A stretch of 64,000 nucleotides of DNA from Paracoccus spongiarum (GTDB lineage: Bacteria; Pseudomonadota; Alphaproteobacteria; Rhodobacterales; Rhodobacteraceae), in contig NZ_JAVAMQ010000004.1 of assembly GCF_030732095.1 (NCBI RefSeq), positions 186,001-250,000 on the forward strand, in the 5' to 3' direction. Each line of letters begins with the position of its first letter. The first letter of the stretch is position 1. Below are positions 27,951 through 38,766 of the stretch, one piece after another. A program made the translations under genes and the position numbers. The notes under the pieces were generated by a model that was not told the origin of the DNA, ran no database searches, and saw nothing but the letters and a program-made list of their open reading frames with translations.

Positions 27951-28102
27951 GGGCAGGACCTCCAGTTGGACGGGCGGAAATCTGGCCTGACGCCGCGATG
28001 CGCGCAACCCGGACTCGCGGCATTGTGTGGCACGCGCCTGCGACAGGTCGCAGCAGGCCGCCGCGGCGGTCGCCGGGGCAAGGCGGTCTCAGGCGGGTGC
28101 GA

Positions 28103-28624
28103 TCACTCGGCCGCGGGGGCGGGAGAGGTCGAGGTGCGGGCCCCGGCGCGCTGCCAGCGCAGTTGCTCGGCCACCGGGTCCAGCGTCATCGCCCGATAGG
28201 CCCGCAGATAGACCGAGGTGCCGAACAGCGTCTCCAGCGGGCGACGGGAATTGCGCGACCGCCATTCCACATCGGCCTGCGCCAGCCGGGAGCGGATGTC
28301 AGCCTGGTTGCCGCGCCGCGAGGCATGGGCCACCAGCGCCTGATCGGCCGCAGCAACGCCCTGATCGGCCAGCCGGCCGGGATCGCCGCCCAGCGCCGCC
28401 ACGGCATCGGCCTGCGGCGTCGGGTCGGTGATGTTGGCACCGCCCGGCGTCGGCGCCGGAAGCACGGCCAGATCGGGCGGCATCGACAGGGCGCGGGTCG
28501 GCAGCACCGCGAATTCGTCGGGGCTGTTCTGGCCCGCGCTGATGTTCATCAGGCGCGGATCGCCGCCACAGGCCACAAGCCCGGCCGTCGCCGCCAAACC
28601 GATCACCAGCGCCATTGCCCGCAT
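28103..28624 (-). CDS. DUF3035 family lipoprotein
   Basis: A 173-residue predicted lipoprotein. [20 protein letters not shown] gives a lipobox LVAC with lipidation at Cys19. The mature part has the DUF3035 block [17 protein letters not shown], followed by a proline-rich stretch and a charged region ([15 protein letters not shown]). The function is unknown. It starts 36 bases after the lspA stop on the same strand, so it may be transcribed with lspA, the peptidase that would process it. Confidence 0.85.
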   Translation of the reverse strand: MRAMALVIGLAATAGLVACGGDPRLMNISAGQNSPDEFAVLPTRALSMPPDLAVLPAPTPGGANITDPTPQADAVAALGGDPGRLADQGVAAADQALVAHASRRGNQADIRSRLAQADVEWRSRNSRRPLETLFGTSVYLRAYRAMTLDPVAEQLRWQRAGARTSTSPAPAAE

Positions 28625-28660
28625 GTCCTGTCCCTTTTGTCGTTCGCGCCCGTTCTAGCC

Positions 28661-29350
28661 TTATTTCTCGGCCCCGTCACGGGTGTTGTCCGGCGCCGGT
28701 CCGGTCGTCTCGGGCGCGGTCCTGGCGGCTGGTCGCGGCGCGGTGCGCTGCCGCGGGGTGCGGGCCGGGGCAACCGCTTCGGGGGGGCGCTGCGGCATCA
28801 GCACCAGCCCGATCGCGCCGGCAAAGATCGAGATGTCGGCCACGTTGAAGCTGTAGGGATTCTGCCAGCCGGGCAACGACATATTCAGGAAATCGGCGAC
28901 CGCGCCATAGGCCAGCCGGTCGATGACATTGCCGATCGCCCCGCCGGTCAGCAGCCCCGCCGCGAGGCGCGCGAAGCGGCCGGCCGCGCTGCGCCAGATC
29001 CACAGCCAGACCCACAGGCAGATCGCGACCGCGACCCCGATCAGGATCCAGCGCGTCACATCCCCGTCCGACGCCATCAGCCCGAAATTCACGCCCTGGT
29101 TCCACGCCATGCGCAGGTTCAGCCAGGGTGGAAGCAGGTCGATCTCGCGCAGCCGGTCGAGATGCAGCACATGCACGACCCAGTATTTCAGCGCCTGGTC
29201 GGCGGCGATGATCGCGGCCGCGGTCCAGGCGGTCAGCCGCATGTCGGCGCGCGCCGGGGGCGGCGTCGGGCTCTTGGCGCGCCGCGCCGCCGGGGCCTTC
29301 TTGGTGCCATCGGACGCCACCTGCCGGGCCGGTGTCGGAACCCTGCTCAT
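28661..29350 (-). CDS. lspA: Lipoprotein signal peptidase (signal peptidase II)
   Basis: Inner-membrane aspartyl protease that removes lipoprotein signal peptides. Both catalytic aspartates are visible, in [10 protein letters not shown] and FNVADISI, with four hydrophobic segments. At 229 residues it is longer than the usual ~160-170. There is a ~36-residue basic N-terminal extension before MRLTAWTAA, and a ~45-residue Pro/Arg/Ala-rich tail. The ATG at 29350 shares a base with the purH stop (TGATG), supporting this start and coupling; the alternative at 29242 would give the standard length. Confidence 0.92.
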   Translation of the reverse strand: MSRVPTPARQVASDGTKKAPAARRAKSPTPPPARADMRLTAWTAAAIIAADQALKYWVVHVLHLDRLREIDLLPPWLNLRMAWNQGVNFGLMASDGDVTRWILIGVAVAICLWVWLWIWRSAAGRFARLAAGLLTGGAIGNVIDRLAYGAVADFLNMSLPGWQNPYSFNVADISIFAGAIGLVLMPQRPPEAVAPARTPRQRTAPRPAARTAPETTGPAPDNTRDGAEK

Positions 29351-30939
29351 CAGTGCCGGAAATGGCGCTGGCCGGTCAGCGCCATCGCCAGGCCCAGCCG
29401 GTCCGCGGCGGCGATCACCTCGTCGTCGCGCAGCGAGCCGCCGGGATGGATGACCGCCTTCGCGCCGGCCTCGGCCAGCGTCTCGATGCCGTCGGCGAAG
29501 GGGAAGAACGCGTCCGAGGCGACCACCGCGCCGATGGTCAGCGGCAGCGGCAGGCCCAGGGCCTCGGCCATGTCCTCGGATTTGCGCCGCCCGATCCGGG
29601 TGCTGTCCACGCGGCTCATCTGGCCGGCGCCGATGCCGACCGTCGCGAGGTCCTTGGCGTAGACGATGGCGTTCGACTTGACGTGCTTCGCCACGTTCCA
29701 GGCGAACAGCATGTCGGCCAGTTCGGACTCGGACGGCTGCCGCTCGGTCACGATGCGCAGCGCCGCGGGCTCAAGATGGCCGTTGTCGCGTGTCTGCGCC
29801 AGAAAGCCGCCGGCGACCTGCCGGAAGGTCATCCCGCCCGCGCGCGGATCGGGCAGCCCGCCCGTCGTCAGCAGGCGCAGGTTCTTCTTGCCCGCGAAGA
29901 TGCGCCGGGCGTCCTCGTCGGCCTCGGGCGCGATCACCACCTCGGTGAAGATCTTCACGATTTCCTCGGCGGTCGCCCCGTCCAGCGGCCGGTTCAGCGC
30001 GACGATGCCCCCGAAGGCCGAGGTCCGGTCGCAGTCGAAGGCCCGGCGATAGGCCTCGATGGCGGTGTCTGCGCGCGCCACGCCGCAAGGATTGGCATGC
30101 TTGATGATCGCGCAGGCCGGACCCTCGGCGGGATCGAACTCGGCGACCAGTTCGAAGGCCGCGTCGGTGTCGTTGATGTTGTTGTAGGACAGCTCCTTGC
30201 CCTGCCACTGCCGGGCCGTGGCCACGCCGGGCCGCGCTTCGCCGGTGACGTAGAAGGCGGCGCGCTGGTGCGGGTTCTCGCCATAGCGCAACCCCTGCGC
30301 CAGCCGACCCGCGAAGACGCGGCGGCGCGGCGTCTGCTCGCCGATCGCCTCTGCCATCCAGGTCGAGACGGCGGCATCATAGGCGGCGGTCCGCGCATAG
30401 GCGATCTGCGCCAGCCGCTGCCGGAAGGCCAGGCTTGTCCCGCCGCCCTGCGCATCCATCTCGGCCAGCAGCGCGTCGTAATCGGCCAGATCGACGATCA
30501 CCGACACGAAGCCGTGGTTCTTGGCCGCCGCGCGGATCATCGCGGGGCCGCCGATGTCGATGTTCTCCACGCAATCGGCATGATCGGCGCCCCGGGCGAC
30601 GGTCTGCTCGAACGGGTAGAGGTTCACCACCAGCAGGTCGATCGGGGCGATTCCGTGCTCGGCCATCGCCGCGCGGTGCGCCTCGTTGTCGCGCAGCGCC
30701 AGAAGCCCGCCATGCACGGCAGGGTGCAGCGTCTTCACACGGCCGTCCATCATCTCGGGAAATCCGGTGATCTCGGCCACATCCACCACCTGCAACCCGG
30801 CCTCGCGCAGCGCGGCGGCGCTGCCGCCGGTCGACAGGATCTCGACCCCGCGCGACGCAAGCGCGCGGGCGAAATCGACCAGCCCGGTCTTGTCGGATAC
30901 CGAGATCAGCGCGCGTTTCAGGGCGACGGGATGGGACAT
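29350..30939 (-). CDS. purH: Bifunctional AICAR transformylase / IMP cyclohydrolase
   Basis: A 529-residue enzyme for the last two steps of IMP synthesis. The N-terminal MGS-like cyclohydrolase domain begins [19 protein letters not shown] and has [13 protein letters not shown] and GRVKTLHP. The transformylase domain contains [25 protein letters not shown] (KHxNPCG catalytic motif) and [10 protein letters not shown]. The length is standard. The frame remains open upstream, but the conserved start [10 protein letters not shown] sets 30939. It is translationally coupled to lspA downstream. Confidence 0.96.
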   Translation of the reverse strand: MSHPVALKRALISVSDKTGLVDFARALASRGVEILSTGGSAAALREAGLQVVDVAEITGFPEMMDGRVKTLHPAVHGGLLALRDNEAHRAAMAEHGIAPIDLLVVNLYPFEQTVARGADHADCVENIDIGGPAMIRAAAKNHGFVSVIVDLADYDALLAEMDAQGGGTSLAFRQRLAQIAYARTAAYDAAVSTWMAEAIGEQTPRRRVFAGRLAQGLRYGENPHQRAAFYVTGEARPGVATARQWQGKELSYNNINDTDAAFELVAEFDPAEGPACAIIKHANPCGVARADTAIEAYRRAFDCDRTSAFGGIVALNRPLDGATAEEIVKIFTEVVIAPEADEDARRIFAGKKNLRLLTTGGLPDPRAGGMTFRQVAGGFLAQTRDNGHLEPAALRIVTERQPSESELADMLFAWNVAKHVKSNAIVYAKDLATVGIGAGQMSRVDSTRIGRRKSEDMAEALGLPLPLTIGAVVASDAFFPFADGIETLAEAGAKAVIHPGGSLRDDEVIAAADRLGLAMALTGQRHFRH

Positions 30940-31026
30940 GGCGGGGCCTCGCATCTGCATGTGCCGCCCCCCTACCCAAGCAGGCCGGGAAGGTCCAGCA
31001 CTTGCTGACGGGTCTTGCCTTGGCCG

Positions 31027-31068
31027 TGAAATATCCTCGGGGGGTCCGGGGGGCAGACAGCCCCCCGG
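31027..31068 (-). repeat. Second copy of GC-rich intergenic repeat, inverted
   Basis: Read on the minus strand this runs from a C6-paired hairpin (GGGGGGC...GCCCCCC) to a C-run and GGATATTT, matching the arrangement of the 9204-9254 repeat. It lies between the RsmB-type gene and purH, both on the minus strand, and may terminate the upstream transcript. Confidence 0.6.
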
Positions 31069-31109
31069 CCGGCGCGGGACGCAAGGGCCGGCGCGGCGTC
31101 GCCCCCCTT

Positions 31110-32372
31110 TCACGTTGCGCCCGGCACCACCAGCCGCGCCATGAAGAACCCGTCCATGCCGCCCCGGTCCGGCCAGTGGTCGGGACGCAGCCGCAGCCCG
31201 CGCGCGGGGGTGATCCAGCCGGGCAGGGTTCCCGGCAGGTCGGGCGGCTCGATCGCAAGGCCCGGATGCCGCGCCAGCGCAGCGTCGATCTGCGCCTCGC
31301 CCTCGGCGGGCAGCAGCGAACAGACCGCATAGACCAGTCGCCCGCCCGGGCGCAGCAGGCTCAGCGCGTGGTCGATCAGCCGCGCCTGCAGCGCCACCAG
31401 ATCGGCGACCCCGCTGCCGTCGCGCAGAAAGGGCAGGTCGGGGTGGCGCCGGATCGTGCCGGTGGCCGAACAGGGCGCGTCCAGCAGCACCGCATCCAGC
31501 GCCGCGGCGGGCCGCCACTCCAGGGCATCCGCCGCCACCACCGTTGCCGACAGCCCGCACCGCGCCAGGTTCTGGTCCAGCCGCGCCAGCCGCGCCGCGC
31601 TGAGATCCACGGCGGTGACCTCGGCTCCTGCCGCCGCCAGTTGCAGTGTCTTGCCGCCCGGCGCGGCGCAGAGATCGGCGATCCGCTCGCCCGGCGCCGG
31701 GGCCAGCAGCCGCACCGGCAGCGCGGCCGCCGCGTCCTGCACCCACCAATGGCCCTCGGCATAGCCCGGCAGGGCCGACACCTGCCCCTGCGTCCGCATC
31801 CGCAGGCTTCCGGTCGGCAGGGGTTGCGCCCCCGGCGGGGCCGCGGCGCCCGGCTTCAGGGTCAGGTCAAGCGGCGCGCCCGCCTGATGGGCGGCCTCGA
31901 TCGCGCGGGCCGCGTCCTCGCCCCAGGCCGCCACGACCGGTTCGCGCAGCCAGCCGGGCATCCGCTGCGGCGGCAGGGCCTGCCAGCCCTCGTGCCGCGC
32001 GATCTTGCGCGCCACCGCATTGACCATGCCCGCCGCCGCCGCGCCGCCGCGCCCCTGCCCGCGCACCAGATCCACCGCCGCATCGACCACGCCATGCGCC
32101 GCGCCACCCAGTTCCAGCATCTCGACGCAGGCCAGCCGCAGCACGTCCGCGACTGGTGGCGCCGGCCAGCGCCGGACATGGGCGGCGATCACCGCATCGG
32201 CCCGGTCGCGATGGCGCAGCGTCTCGGCCGCCAGCCGTCCGGCGCGGGCCTGATCGGCTGGCGCCAAGGCCGCCAGCAGGCCCGCCAGGTCGCCCAGCGA
32301 GCGGCCCTCGCGCACGCCCTGAAGCAGGCGCAGCGCGCCGCGCCGCGCCATATCCATCCCCGGCTTTGCCAA
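31110..32372 (-). CDS. RsmB/NOP-family RNA (cytosine-5) methyltransferase
   Basis: A 420-residue protein with an N-terminal NusB-like RNA-binding domain (residues ~1-130) and a Rossmann SAM-dependent methyltransferase domain. SAM binding is at [17 protein letters not shown]. The two catalytic cysteines of RNA m5C methyltransferases are in [16 protein letters not shown] and [13 protein letters not shown]. The domain arrangement is that of RsmB, which makes m5C967 in 16S rRNA, though alphaproteobacterial members may target other sites. Starts at 32372 or the nearby MDMARRGAL cannot be separated with certainty. Confidence 0.88.
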   Translation of the reverse strand: MAKPGMDMARRGALRLLQGVREGRSLGDLAGLLAALAPADQARAGRLAAETLRHRDRADAVIAAHVRRWPAPPVADVLRLACVEMLELGGAAHGVVDAAVDLVRGQGRGGAAAAGMVNAVARKIARHEGWQALPPQRMPGWLREPVVAAWGEDAARAIEAAHQAGAPLDLTLKPGAAAPPGAQPLPTGSLRMRTQGQVSALPGYAEGHWWVQDAAAALPVRLLAPAPGERIADLCAAPGGKTLQLAAAGAEVTAVDLSAARLARLDQNLARCGLSATVVAADALEWRPAAALDAVLLDAPCSATGTIRRHPDLPFLRDGSGVADLVALQARLIDHALSLLRPGGRLVYAVCSLLPAEGEAQIDAALARHPGLAIEPPDLPGTLPGWITPARGLRLRPDHWPDRGGMDGFFMARLVVPGAT

Positions 32373-32442
32373 ATCGCTTTCCTTCGCCTAAGTCTTGTTC
32401 AAGACTGCGACGGACCCTTAAGCCCTGTTGGGGGATGTTTCC

Positions 32443-32637
32443 ATGAGTGATGTGACCGGCTCCGACGACCGCGACCTGCCCCCTGCGGCACGCCGCGCCC
32501 TGGCCGAGGCGGCCGAACGCCGCCGCACCCTTGCGGCCCAGGCCCGGATCCTGCCGCGCGAATATGGCGGCCGCGACGGACCCGAGCCGGTGCGCTTCGG
32601 TGATTACGAAAAGAACGGAATCGCGGTGGATTTCTGA
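32443..32637 (+). CDS. SDHAF4-like succinate dehydrogenase assembly factor (DUF1674)
   Basis: A 64-residue protein ending in EYGGRDGPEPVRFGDYEKNG followed by IAVDF. This is the conserved C-terminal motif of DUF1674, the family of mitochondrial Sdh8/SDHAF4. In mitochondria this factor binds the free flavoprotein subunit SdhA and prevents damage before complex II assembly. The N-terminal half is charged and poorly conserved. ATG at 32443 is preferred over an upstream in-frame TTG. The amidase gene starts 2 bases after its stop. No sdh genes are in the window. Confidence 0.85.
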   Translation: MSDVTGSDDRDLPPAARRALAEAAERRRTLAAQARILPREYGGRDGPEPVRFGDYEKNGIAVDF

Positions 32638-32639
32638 AC

Positions 32640-33977
32640 ATGGTCGACTGGTTGCGCGCGCCGGCGGTCCGGCAGGGCCGGGCGATCATGGCCGGGCTTC
32701 TCGATCCGATCGACCAGACCGAGGCCTATCTCGAGGCGGCGCGCAAGCATCGCTATGGCCGGCGCATCTATGCGCGGCTGACCGAGGCCCGCGCCCGCTC
32801 CGAGGCGGTGGCCGCCCATGACCGCGCCAAGGCCGAACTGCGCCACGGCATCCTCGACGGCGTGGCGATCAGCTGGAAGGACAATATCGACAGCGGCGGC
32901 ATCGTCACCGAGGCCGGTTCGAAGCTGCTGGAAGGCCGGGTGCCGCGCAAGGATGCCACGGTCCTGTCGCGGGCCACGCGCGAGGGGATGATCTGCCTCG
33001 GCAAGACGCATCTGAGCGAGCTGGCCTTTTCCGGGCTGGGCCTCAACCCGGTCACCGCCACCCCGCCCAATGCGCTGGATCCGGCGCTGGCGCCTGGCGG
33101 CTCGTCCTCGGGCGCGGCGGTGTCGGTGGCGCTGGGCCTTGCCGCCGCCGCGATCGGCAGCGACACCGGCGGCTCGCTGCGGGTGCCGGCGGCATGGAAC
33201 GGGCTGGTCGGGTTCAAGCCCAGCCATGATTCGGTGCCCGAAAAGGGCGTCGTGCCGCTGTGCCGCCGCTTTGACGTGGTCGGGCCGATGGCGCGGTCGG
33301 TCGAGGACTGCGCGGAACTGCTGGCGGTGCTGGCGGGCGACAAGCCGGCCGACCTGCACGGCGCCTCCGCCTCGGGGCTGCGGCTGATGGTGCTGGACGG
33401 GTTGCCCTTCGACGATGCCGAGGCCGGGCCGCTCACCGCCTTCCAGGACGCGCTCGACCGGCTGGGGCGTGCGGGCGCGCGGATCAGCACCGTGGCCACC
33501 GACTGGCTGGTGCAGGCGATGGACCTGTCGGCGCAGGTCTTCGCCCCCGAGGCCTACGGCATCTGGCAGGCCCAGATCGAGGACGCGCCAGAGCTGATGT
33601 GGGCGCCGATCCTCGAACGGTTTCGCGGCGGGGCCGGGGTCAGCGCGGCCGAATATGTCGCCGCCTGGGAACAGCTGGTGCGCATCCGCCGCAAATGGAT
33701 CAAGGAGGTCGCCAGCGGCTTCGACGCGGTCATCCTGCCCACCGTGCCGATCCTGCCGCCCGACGCCGCCCGGCTGATGCAGGAACAGGATTACTATGTC
33801 CGCGCCAACCTGCTGACGCTGCGCAACACCCGCATCGCCAACCTTCTGGCACTGCCAGCGGTGACCCTGCCGACCGGACATCCGGGCTGCGGGATCATGC
33901 TCATGGGCCATGTCGGCCGCGACCGGCACCTGCTGCGCGTCGCCGCCGGCGCCGAGGCCGCGCTGGACGCGGCCTAG
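32640..33977 (+). CDS. Amidase (amidase signature family)
   Basis: A 445-residue amidase-signature hydrolase. The Ser-cisSer-Lys triad is visible: Lys in GVAISWKDNIDSGG, cis-Ser in the APGGSSSGAAVSVALG block and the nucleophilic Ser in GSDTGGSLRVPAA. The family includes GatA, indoleacetamide hydrolase and many nonspecific amidases. No partner GatB/C is nearby, so this is a free-standing amidase of unknown substrate. It is encoded 2 bases after the SDHAF4-like gene and is probably co-transcribed with it, although no functional link is obvious. Confidence 0.88.
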   Translation: MVDWLRAPAVRQGRAIMAGLLDPIDQTEAYLEAARKHRYGRRIYARLTEARARSEAVAAHDRAKAELRHGILDGVAISWKDNIDSGGIVTEAGSKLLEGRVPRKDATVLSRATREGMICLGKTHLSELAFSGLGLNPVTATPPNALDPALAPGGSSSGAAVSVALGLAAAAIGSDTGGSLRVPAAWNGLVGFKPSHDSVPEKGVVPLCRRFDVVGPMARSVEDCAELLAVLAGDKPADLHGASASGLRLMVLDGLPFDDAEAGPLTAFQDALDRLGRAGARISTVATDWLVQAMDLSAQVFAPEAYGIWQAQIEDAPELMWAPILERFRGGAGVSAAEYVAAWEQLVRIRRKWIKEVASGFDAVILPTVPILPPDAARLMQEQDYYVRANLLTLRNTRIANLLALPAVTLPTGHPGCGIMLMGHVGRDRHLLRVAAGAEAALDAA

Positions 33978-34085
33978 GCGCGCGGCCCGCCGTGCCGGCG
34001 ATGGCCCGCTTTCGCTGGACGCAAGGCGGCGATCACGTTACTGTTGACGACAATAATGGGGCAAAGACCCCGCAAGCGAGGCAGT

Positions 34086-35279
34086 ATGGCAATCCCCGAG
34101 CGGTTCTCGAACCTGCCGGATTACGCGTTCCCGCGGCTGCGGGCGCTGTTGTCGGGTATCGCGCCGGGCCTGCGTCCCGGCGAGGCGCCGATGGTCCTGA
34201 CCATCGGCGAGCCGCGCCATGCCATGCCCGATTTCGTGGCCGAGGTGATCGCCCGCCACATGGACGGCTTTGCCCGCTATCCCAGCAATGACGGCATTCC
34301 CGACCTTCTTGACGCCATCGGCGGCTGGATCCGGCGCCGTCACGGCATCGAGGTCGGCGCGGACCGGATCATGGCGCTGAACGGCACCCGCGAGGGGCTG
34401 TTCAACGCCGCGCTGGCGCTGTGCCCCGAAACCAAGGCCGGCGCGCGGCCCGTGGTGCTGGTGCCGAACCCCTTCTATCAGGTCTATGCGGTCGCCGCTG
34501 CGGCGGTCGGCGCCGAGCCCGTCTTCGTCCCCGCCACGCCCGAGACCGGCAACCTGCCCGACTACGCCGCGCTGCCGCCTGCCCTGCTGGACCGGGTGGC
34601 CATCGCCTATCTCTGCTCGCCGGCCAATCCGCAGGGCGCGATTGCCCGGCGCGCGGATCTGGAACGGCTGCTGGCCCTGGCCGAGCGGCATGATTTCCTG
34701 GTCTTCGCCGATGAATGCTATTCCGAGATCTATCGCGACGACCCGCCCGAAGGCGCGCTGGCCGTGGCCACGGCGATGGGGCTGGCCGACCGGGTGGTGA
34801 TGTTCAATTCGCTCAGCAAGCGGTCGAACCTGCCCGGCCTGCGGTCGGGATTTGCCGCCGGCAGCGCCGCCAACATCGCCCAGCTGCGGCGGCTGCGCAG
34901 CTATGCCGGCGCGCCGCTGTCGCCGCCCGCCCAGCATCTCAGCGCCGCGGTCTGGCGCGACGAGGCGCATGTCGAGGCCAGCCGCGCGCTTTATCGGCAG
35001 AAATACCGGATCGCCGACAGCGTCCTGGGCGAGGTGCCGGGCTACCACCCTGTCGAAGGCGGGTTCTTCCTGTGGCTGCCGGTCGCGGATGGCGAGGCTG
35101 CCGCGCGACGGCTGTGGGCCGAGGCGGGCATCCAGGTGCTGCCCGGCGCCTATCTGTCCCGCGAGGTCGAGGGGCACAATCCGGGTCGCGGGTTCATCCG
35201 GGTCGCGCTGGTCGCCACGCCCGAGGAGACCGGGTCCGCGCTGACGCGGCTGCGCGAGGTGTTGTATGATGGTGCTTGA
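34086..35279 (+). CDS. PLP aminotransferase, DapC-like (succinyldiaminopimelate transaminase)
   Basis: A 397-residue fold-type I aminotransferase. The PLP lysine lies in [17 protein letters not shown], a motif typical of the DapC group. [12 protein letters not shown] and [10 protein letters not shown] form the cofactor pocket, and [11 protein letters not shown] carries the substrate arginine. DapC makes N-succinyl-diaminopimelate in lysine synthesis, and dapD is in this window at 12372, which supports but does not prove the role. The start at [18 protein letters not shown] fits the family; an earlier in-frame ATG has no similarity. ftsK follows after 20 bases. Confidence 0.83.
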   Translation: MAIPERFSNLPDYAFPRLRALLSGIAPGLRPGEAPMVLTIGEPRHAMPDFVAEVIARHMDGFARYPSNDGIPDLLDAIGGWIRRRHGIEVGADRIMALNGTREGLFNAALALCPETKAGARPVVLVPNPFYQVYAVAAAAVGAEPVFVPATPETGNLPDYAALPPALLDRVAIAYLCSPANPQGAIARRADLERLLALAERHDFLVFADECYSEIYRDDPPEGALAVATAMGLADRVVMFNSLSKRSNLPGLRSGFAAGSAANIAQLRRLRSYAGAPLSPPAQHLSAAVWRDEAHVEASRALYRQKYRIADSVLGEVPGYHPVEGGFFLWLPVADGEAAARRLWAEAGIQVLPGAYLSREVEGHNPGRGFIRVALVATPEETGSALTRLREVLYDGA

Positions 35280-35299
35280 AGGCAAGAGGGGCTGACGGG

Positions 35300-37966
35300 A
35301 TGGCAAGCTGGCAGGCGAAACACCGCGATCCGCTGTTCGACCAGACCACGCAGGCGGCTCTGGAACGGCGCGGCAAGGAACTGGCCGGCGCCGCGCTGGT
35401 GGTGCTTGCGGTGCTGATCGCGATGATGCTGGGCAGCTGGTCGGCCGAGGATCCCAGCTTCCTCAGCGCGACCGATGCCGAGGCCCAGAACCTGCTGGGC
35501 GGCTTTGGCGCCTATGTCGCCTCGCCGCTGATGATGATCGCGGGATACGGCTCGTGGATGCTGGTCGTCGCCGCGGTCGTCTGGGGCGTGCGGCTGATGC
35601 TGCACCGGGGCGAGGAACGCATCATGCGCGGCATCTTCACGCCGCTGTCGGTCGCGCTTGTCTCGGTCTATTGCAGCACGCTGACGCCGGGGCCGGACTG
35701 GCAGCAGAGCTATGGCCTGGGCGGGCATTTCGGCGACATGGTGATGGGCGCCACGCTGAACCTGATCCCGATGAAGGCGCAGATCGGCATCCGGCTGGCC
35801 GCGCTGGTCGCTGCCATCGGCGGGCTTGCCGTGCTGATCTTCGTCCTCGGCTTCAACCGGGCCGAGACGCGGGCCCTGTGGCACCGCTTTGTCACCGGCC
35901 TCGTCACCGCCTTTGATCTGGCGTTGCGGGGGGCGGGGCGCGGTGCCCGCCTGTCCGCGGGCCTCGCGCAGCGCGCCCGGACGCGGCGCGGCGCCTCGGC
36001 GGCCGCAGGGGATCACGACCCGGCCGACCAGGCGCCCGCGGCCCCGCGCGGCAACCTGTTCGCGCGGCGCAGACCTGCGGCGGGGCCGGATCGGGATGCC
36101 GAGTTCGGCGACGAGATGCCCGAGCCCGAACTGATCGAGCGCGACGCCGACTACGGCGGCGAAGCGCCCTCGCCCGAGGAGGTCAGCGGCCGCATCAGCG
36201 ATGCGATCCGAAGCCGCACCGGCGCGTCCTCGGTTCTTGCCGCGGTCGCGGCGCGGCTGGCGCGCGAAGGCCACAGCCCCACGCCCCGCGCCGAGCCGCA
36301 GGCCCCGGCCGCCCCGCCCGAGCCTGCCGAGCCGATGCCCTTCGGCGCCGAGACGCAGCGCGTGGTGGTGCCACCGCTGCGCAAGCCGGCCTCCGGCACA
36401 TCGCGCCAGGCCCGTGACGAGGCCGAGCCGCGGCTGCGCTTTGACGACGAGGCGACCGGCTATGAACGCCCGGCGCTGGCCCTGCTGACCGCGCCGACGC
36501 ATGGCGACCGGCCGCAGATCAGCCAGGAATCGCTGATGGAAAACGCCCGCATGCTCGAGGCGGTGCTGGACGATTACGGCGTCAAGGGCCAGATCACCGA
36601 GGTCCGCCCCGGCCCGGTCGTGACGCTTTACGAACTGGAACCCGCGCCGGGGCTGAAGGCCAGCCGGGTGATCGGGCTCGCCGACGACATCGCCCGGTCG
36701 ATGTCCGCGCTGTCGGCGCGCGTTTCGACCGTGCCGGGCCGCACCGTGATCGGGATCGAGCTTCCGAACGCGCGGCGCGAAAAAGTGCTGCTGCGCGAGA
36801 TCCTTGCGGCCCGCGCCTTCGGTGACGGCACGCAGCCGCTGCCCCTGGCGCTGGGCAAGGACATCGGTGGCGACCCGGTTGTGGCCAACCTCGCCAAGAT
36901 GCCCCACCTGCTGATCGCCGGCACCACCGGCTCGGGCAAGTCGGTGGCGATCAACACGATGATCCTGTCGCTGCTCTACAAGCTGACGCCGGATGAATGC
37001 CGGCTGATCATGATCGACCCCAAGATGCTGGAACTGTCGGTCTATGACGGCATCCCGCATCTGCTGTCGCCGGTCGTCACCGACCCCAAGAAGGCCGTCG
37101 TGGCCCTGAAATGGGTCGTCGGCGAGATGGAGGACCGCTATCGCAAGATGTCCAAGATGGGGGTGCGCAACATCGAGGGCTATAACGGCCGCGTCCGCGA
37201 GGCGCTGTCCAAGGGCGAGATGTTCAAGCGCACCGTCCAGACCGGCTTTGACGAGGATACCGGCGAGCCGATCTTCGAGACCGAGGAATTCCAGCCCGAG
37301 ACCTTCCCCTATATCGTCGTGATCGTCGACGAGATGGCCGACCTGATGATGGTCGCGGGCAAGGAGATCGAGGCCTGCATCCAGCGCCTCGCGCAGATGG
37401 CGCGGGCGTCCGGCATCCATCTGATCATGGCCACGCAGCGGCCTTCCGTCGATGTCATCACCGGCACGATCAAGGCGAACTTCCCGACCCGGATCAGCTT
37501 TCAGGTCACCTCGAAGATCGACAGCCGCACCATCCTGGGCGAGCAGGGTGCCGAGCAGTTGCTGGGTCAGGGCGACATGCTCTACATGGGCAACGGCGCC
37601 CGGATCACCCGCATCCACGGACCCTTTGTCAGCGATGAAGAGGTCGAGGAGGTGGTGACGCATCTGAAATCCTTCGGGCCACCCAACTACAAGTCGGGCG
37701 TGGTCGAGGGGGTCGAGGACGACAAGGCCGACGACATCGACGCCGTCCTCGGTCTTGGCGGCGGCGATGGCGGCGACGAGGCGCTGTATGACCAGGCGGT
37801 GATGATCGTGGCGAAGGATCGCAAATGCTCGACCAGCTATATCCAGCGCAAGCTGGCGATCGGCTATAACAAGGCGGCGCGGCTTGTCGAACAGATGGAG
37901 GATCAGGGCGTCGTGTCCGCCGCCAACCATGTCGGCAAGCGCGAGGTTCTGGTTCCCGAGGTCTGA
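35300..37966 (+). CDS. ftsK: DNA translocase FtsK
   Basis: An 888-residue cell-division ATPase that pumps chromosome ends through the septum. The N-terminus has four transmembrane helices between about residues 27 and 195. A Pro/Ala/Glu-rich linker follows to ~residue 395. The motor contains [14 protein letters not shown] (Walker A, near residue 543), [14 protein letters not shown] (Walker B) and [16 protein letters not shown]. The C-terminal winged-helix gamma domain ([20 protein letters not shown]) recognises KOPS. ATG at 35300 is chosen over an upstream ATG for family fit. The length is normal for alphaproteobacteria. Confidence 0.96.
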   Translation: MASWQAKHRDPLFDQTTQAALERRGKELAGAALVVLAVLIAMMLGSWSAEDPSFLSATDAEAQNLLGGFGAYVASPLMMIAGYGSWMLVVAAVVWGVRLMLHRGEERIMRGIFTPLSVALVSVYCSTLTPGPDWQQSYGLGGHFGDMVMGATLNLIPMKAQIGIRLAALVAAIGGLAVLIFVLGFNRAETRALWHRFVTGLVTAFDLALRGAGRGARLSAGLAQRARTRRGASAAAGDHDPADQAPAAPRGNLFARRRPAAGPDRDAEFGDEMPEPELIERDADYGGEAPSPEEVSGRISDAIRSRTGASSVLAAVAARLAREGHSPTPRAEPQAPAAPPEPAEPMPFGAETQRVVVPPLRKPASGTSRQARDEAEPRLRFDDEATGYERPALALLTAPTHGDRPQISQESLMENARMLEAVLDDYGVKGQITEVRPGPVVTLYELEPAPGLKASRVIGLADDIARSMSALSARVSTVPGRTVIGIELPNARREKVLLREILAARAFGDGTQPLPLALGKDIGGDPVVANLAKMPHLLIAGTTGSGKSVAINTMILSLLYKLTPDECRLIMIDPKMLELSVYDGIPHLLSPVVTDPKKAVVALKWVVGEMEDRYRKMSKMGVRNIEGYNGRVREALSKGEMFKRTVQTGFDEDTGEPIFETEEFQPETFPYIVVIVDEMADLMMVAGKEIEACIQRLAQMARASGIHLIMATQRPSVDVITGTIKANFPTRISFQVTSKIDSRTILGEQGAEQLLGQGDMLYMGNGARITRIHGPFVSDEEVEEVVTHLKSFGPPNYKSGVVEGVEDDKADDIDAVLGLGGGDGGDEALYDQAVMIVAKDRKCSTSYIQRKLAIGYNKAARLVEQMEDQGVVSAANHVGKREVLVPEV

Positions 37967-37977
37967 GTGCTGCCCCG

Positions 37978-38760
37978 ATGACGGTCTGGACCCTGCATCT
38001 GCTGAACGCGCGCCACGGCCTGACCCGGGTCCTGCCCGATATCCGCGCCACCGCACGCGAGACGGTGGCGCTGGTGTCGGGCCATGCCGACCTGCCGCCC
38101 TTCGATCTGGTCGTCCGCGCGCAGCCGCCGGGCGCGGGCGATCGCGACCTGCCGGGCGGTCCGCCGCAGCCCGGACTGATCGAGATCGCGCTGAACCCCG
38201 ACCGCTTCGATCCGGCGCAGATGCAGCGACAACTGATCCGCGCGATGCATCACCTGATCCGGGCCGAGGGGCCGGGCTATGGCCGCAGCCTGGGCGAGGC
38301 GCTGGTCAGCGAGGGGCTGGCGGGGCATTTCGTGGCGCTTCTGTCGGGCGGGACGGTCGATCCTCGCGCCACGACCGCACCGCCTTCGGGCCTGGCGCGG
38401 CGCGCGATGAACGAATGGTCGCGGCTTGACCACGACCACGCCCACTGGTTCCTCGGCAAGGGCGATCTGCGCCGCTGGGCGGGCTTCGGTCTCGCGCAGC
38501 GCCTTGTCGCCGAACATCTGAGGGGCCAGCCCGGGGGTGATGCCGAGCCCCTGGCGATGCTGCCGGCCGATGCCTTCCGCGCCGCGCTTCGCCGCCTTGT
38601 CGCGGCCGAGGCCGCGCCCGGCCCCGATCCCGAACGGGCTGATCGCGAACCTGCCGAGGACGGACCCGAGGACGGACCCGAGGATGCCGGCACTGATGAC
38701 GGCGCCGCCGCCGCGCCGCCCGCGCCGGATGACGCATCGTCGCCTCCGGCGGGCAGCTAG
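37978..38760 (+). CDS. DUF2268-like predicted protease, metal motif lost
   Basis: A 260-residue protein with the DUF2268 layout: GLIEIALNPDRF, then PGYGRSLGEALVSEGLAGHF, then the WFLGKGDLRRWAGFGLAQRLV block. DUF2268 proteins are predicted zinc peptidases with HELHH. Here the aligned positions read RAMHH (residues 88-92), so the first metal-binding His and the catalytic Glu are replaced. It is probably not an active zinc protease. The C-terminal ~55 residues are Pro/Asp/Glu/Ala-rich, with a short EDGPEDGPED repeat. It lies 11 bases after ftsK, probably co-transcribed. Confidence 0.75.
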   Translation: MTVWTLHLLNARHGLTRVLPDIRATARETVALVSGHADLPPFDLVVRAQPPGAGDRDLPGGPPQPGLIEIALNPDRFDPAQMQRQLIRAMHHLIRAEGPGYGRSLGEALVSEGLAGHFVALLSGGTVDPRATTAPPSGLARRAMNEWSRLDHDHAHWFLGKGDLRRWAGFGLAQRLVAEHLRGQPGGDAEPLAMLPADAFRAALRRLVAAEAAPGPDPERADREPAEDGPEDGPEDAGTDDGAAAAPPAPDDASSPPAGS

Positions 38761-38766
38761 CGTCGT

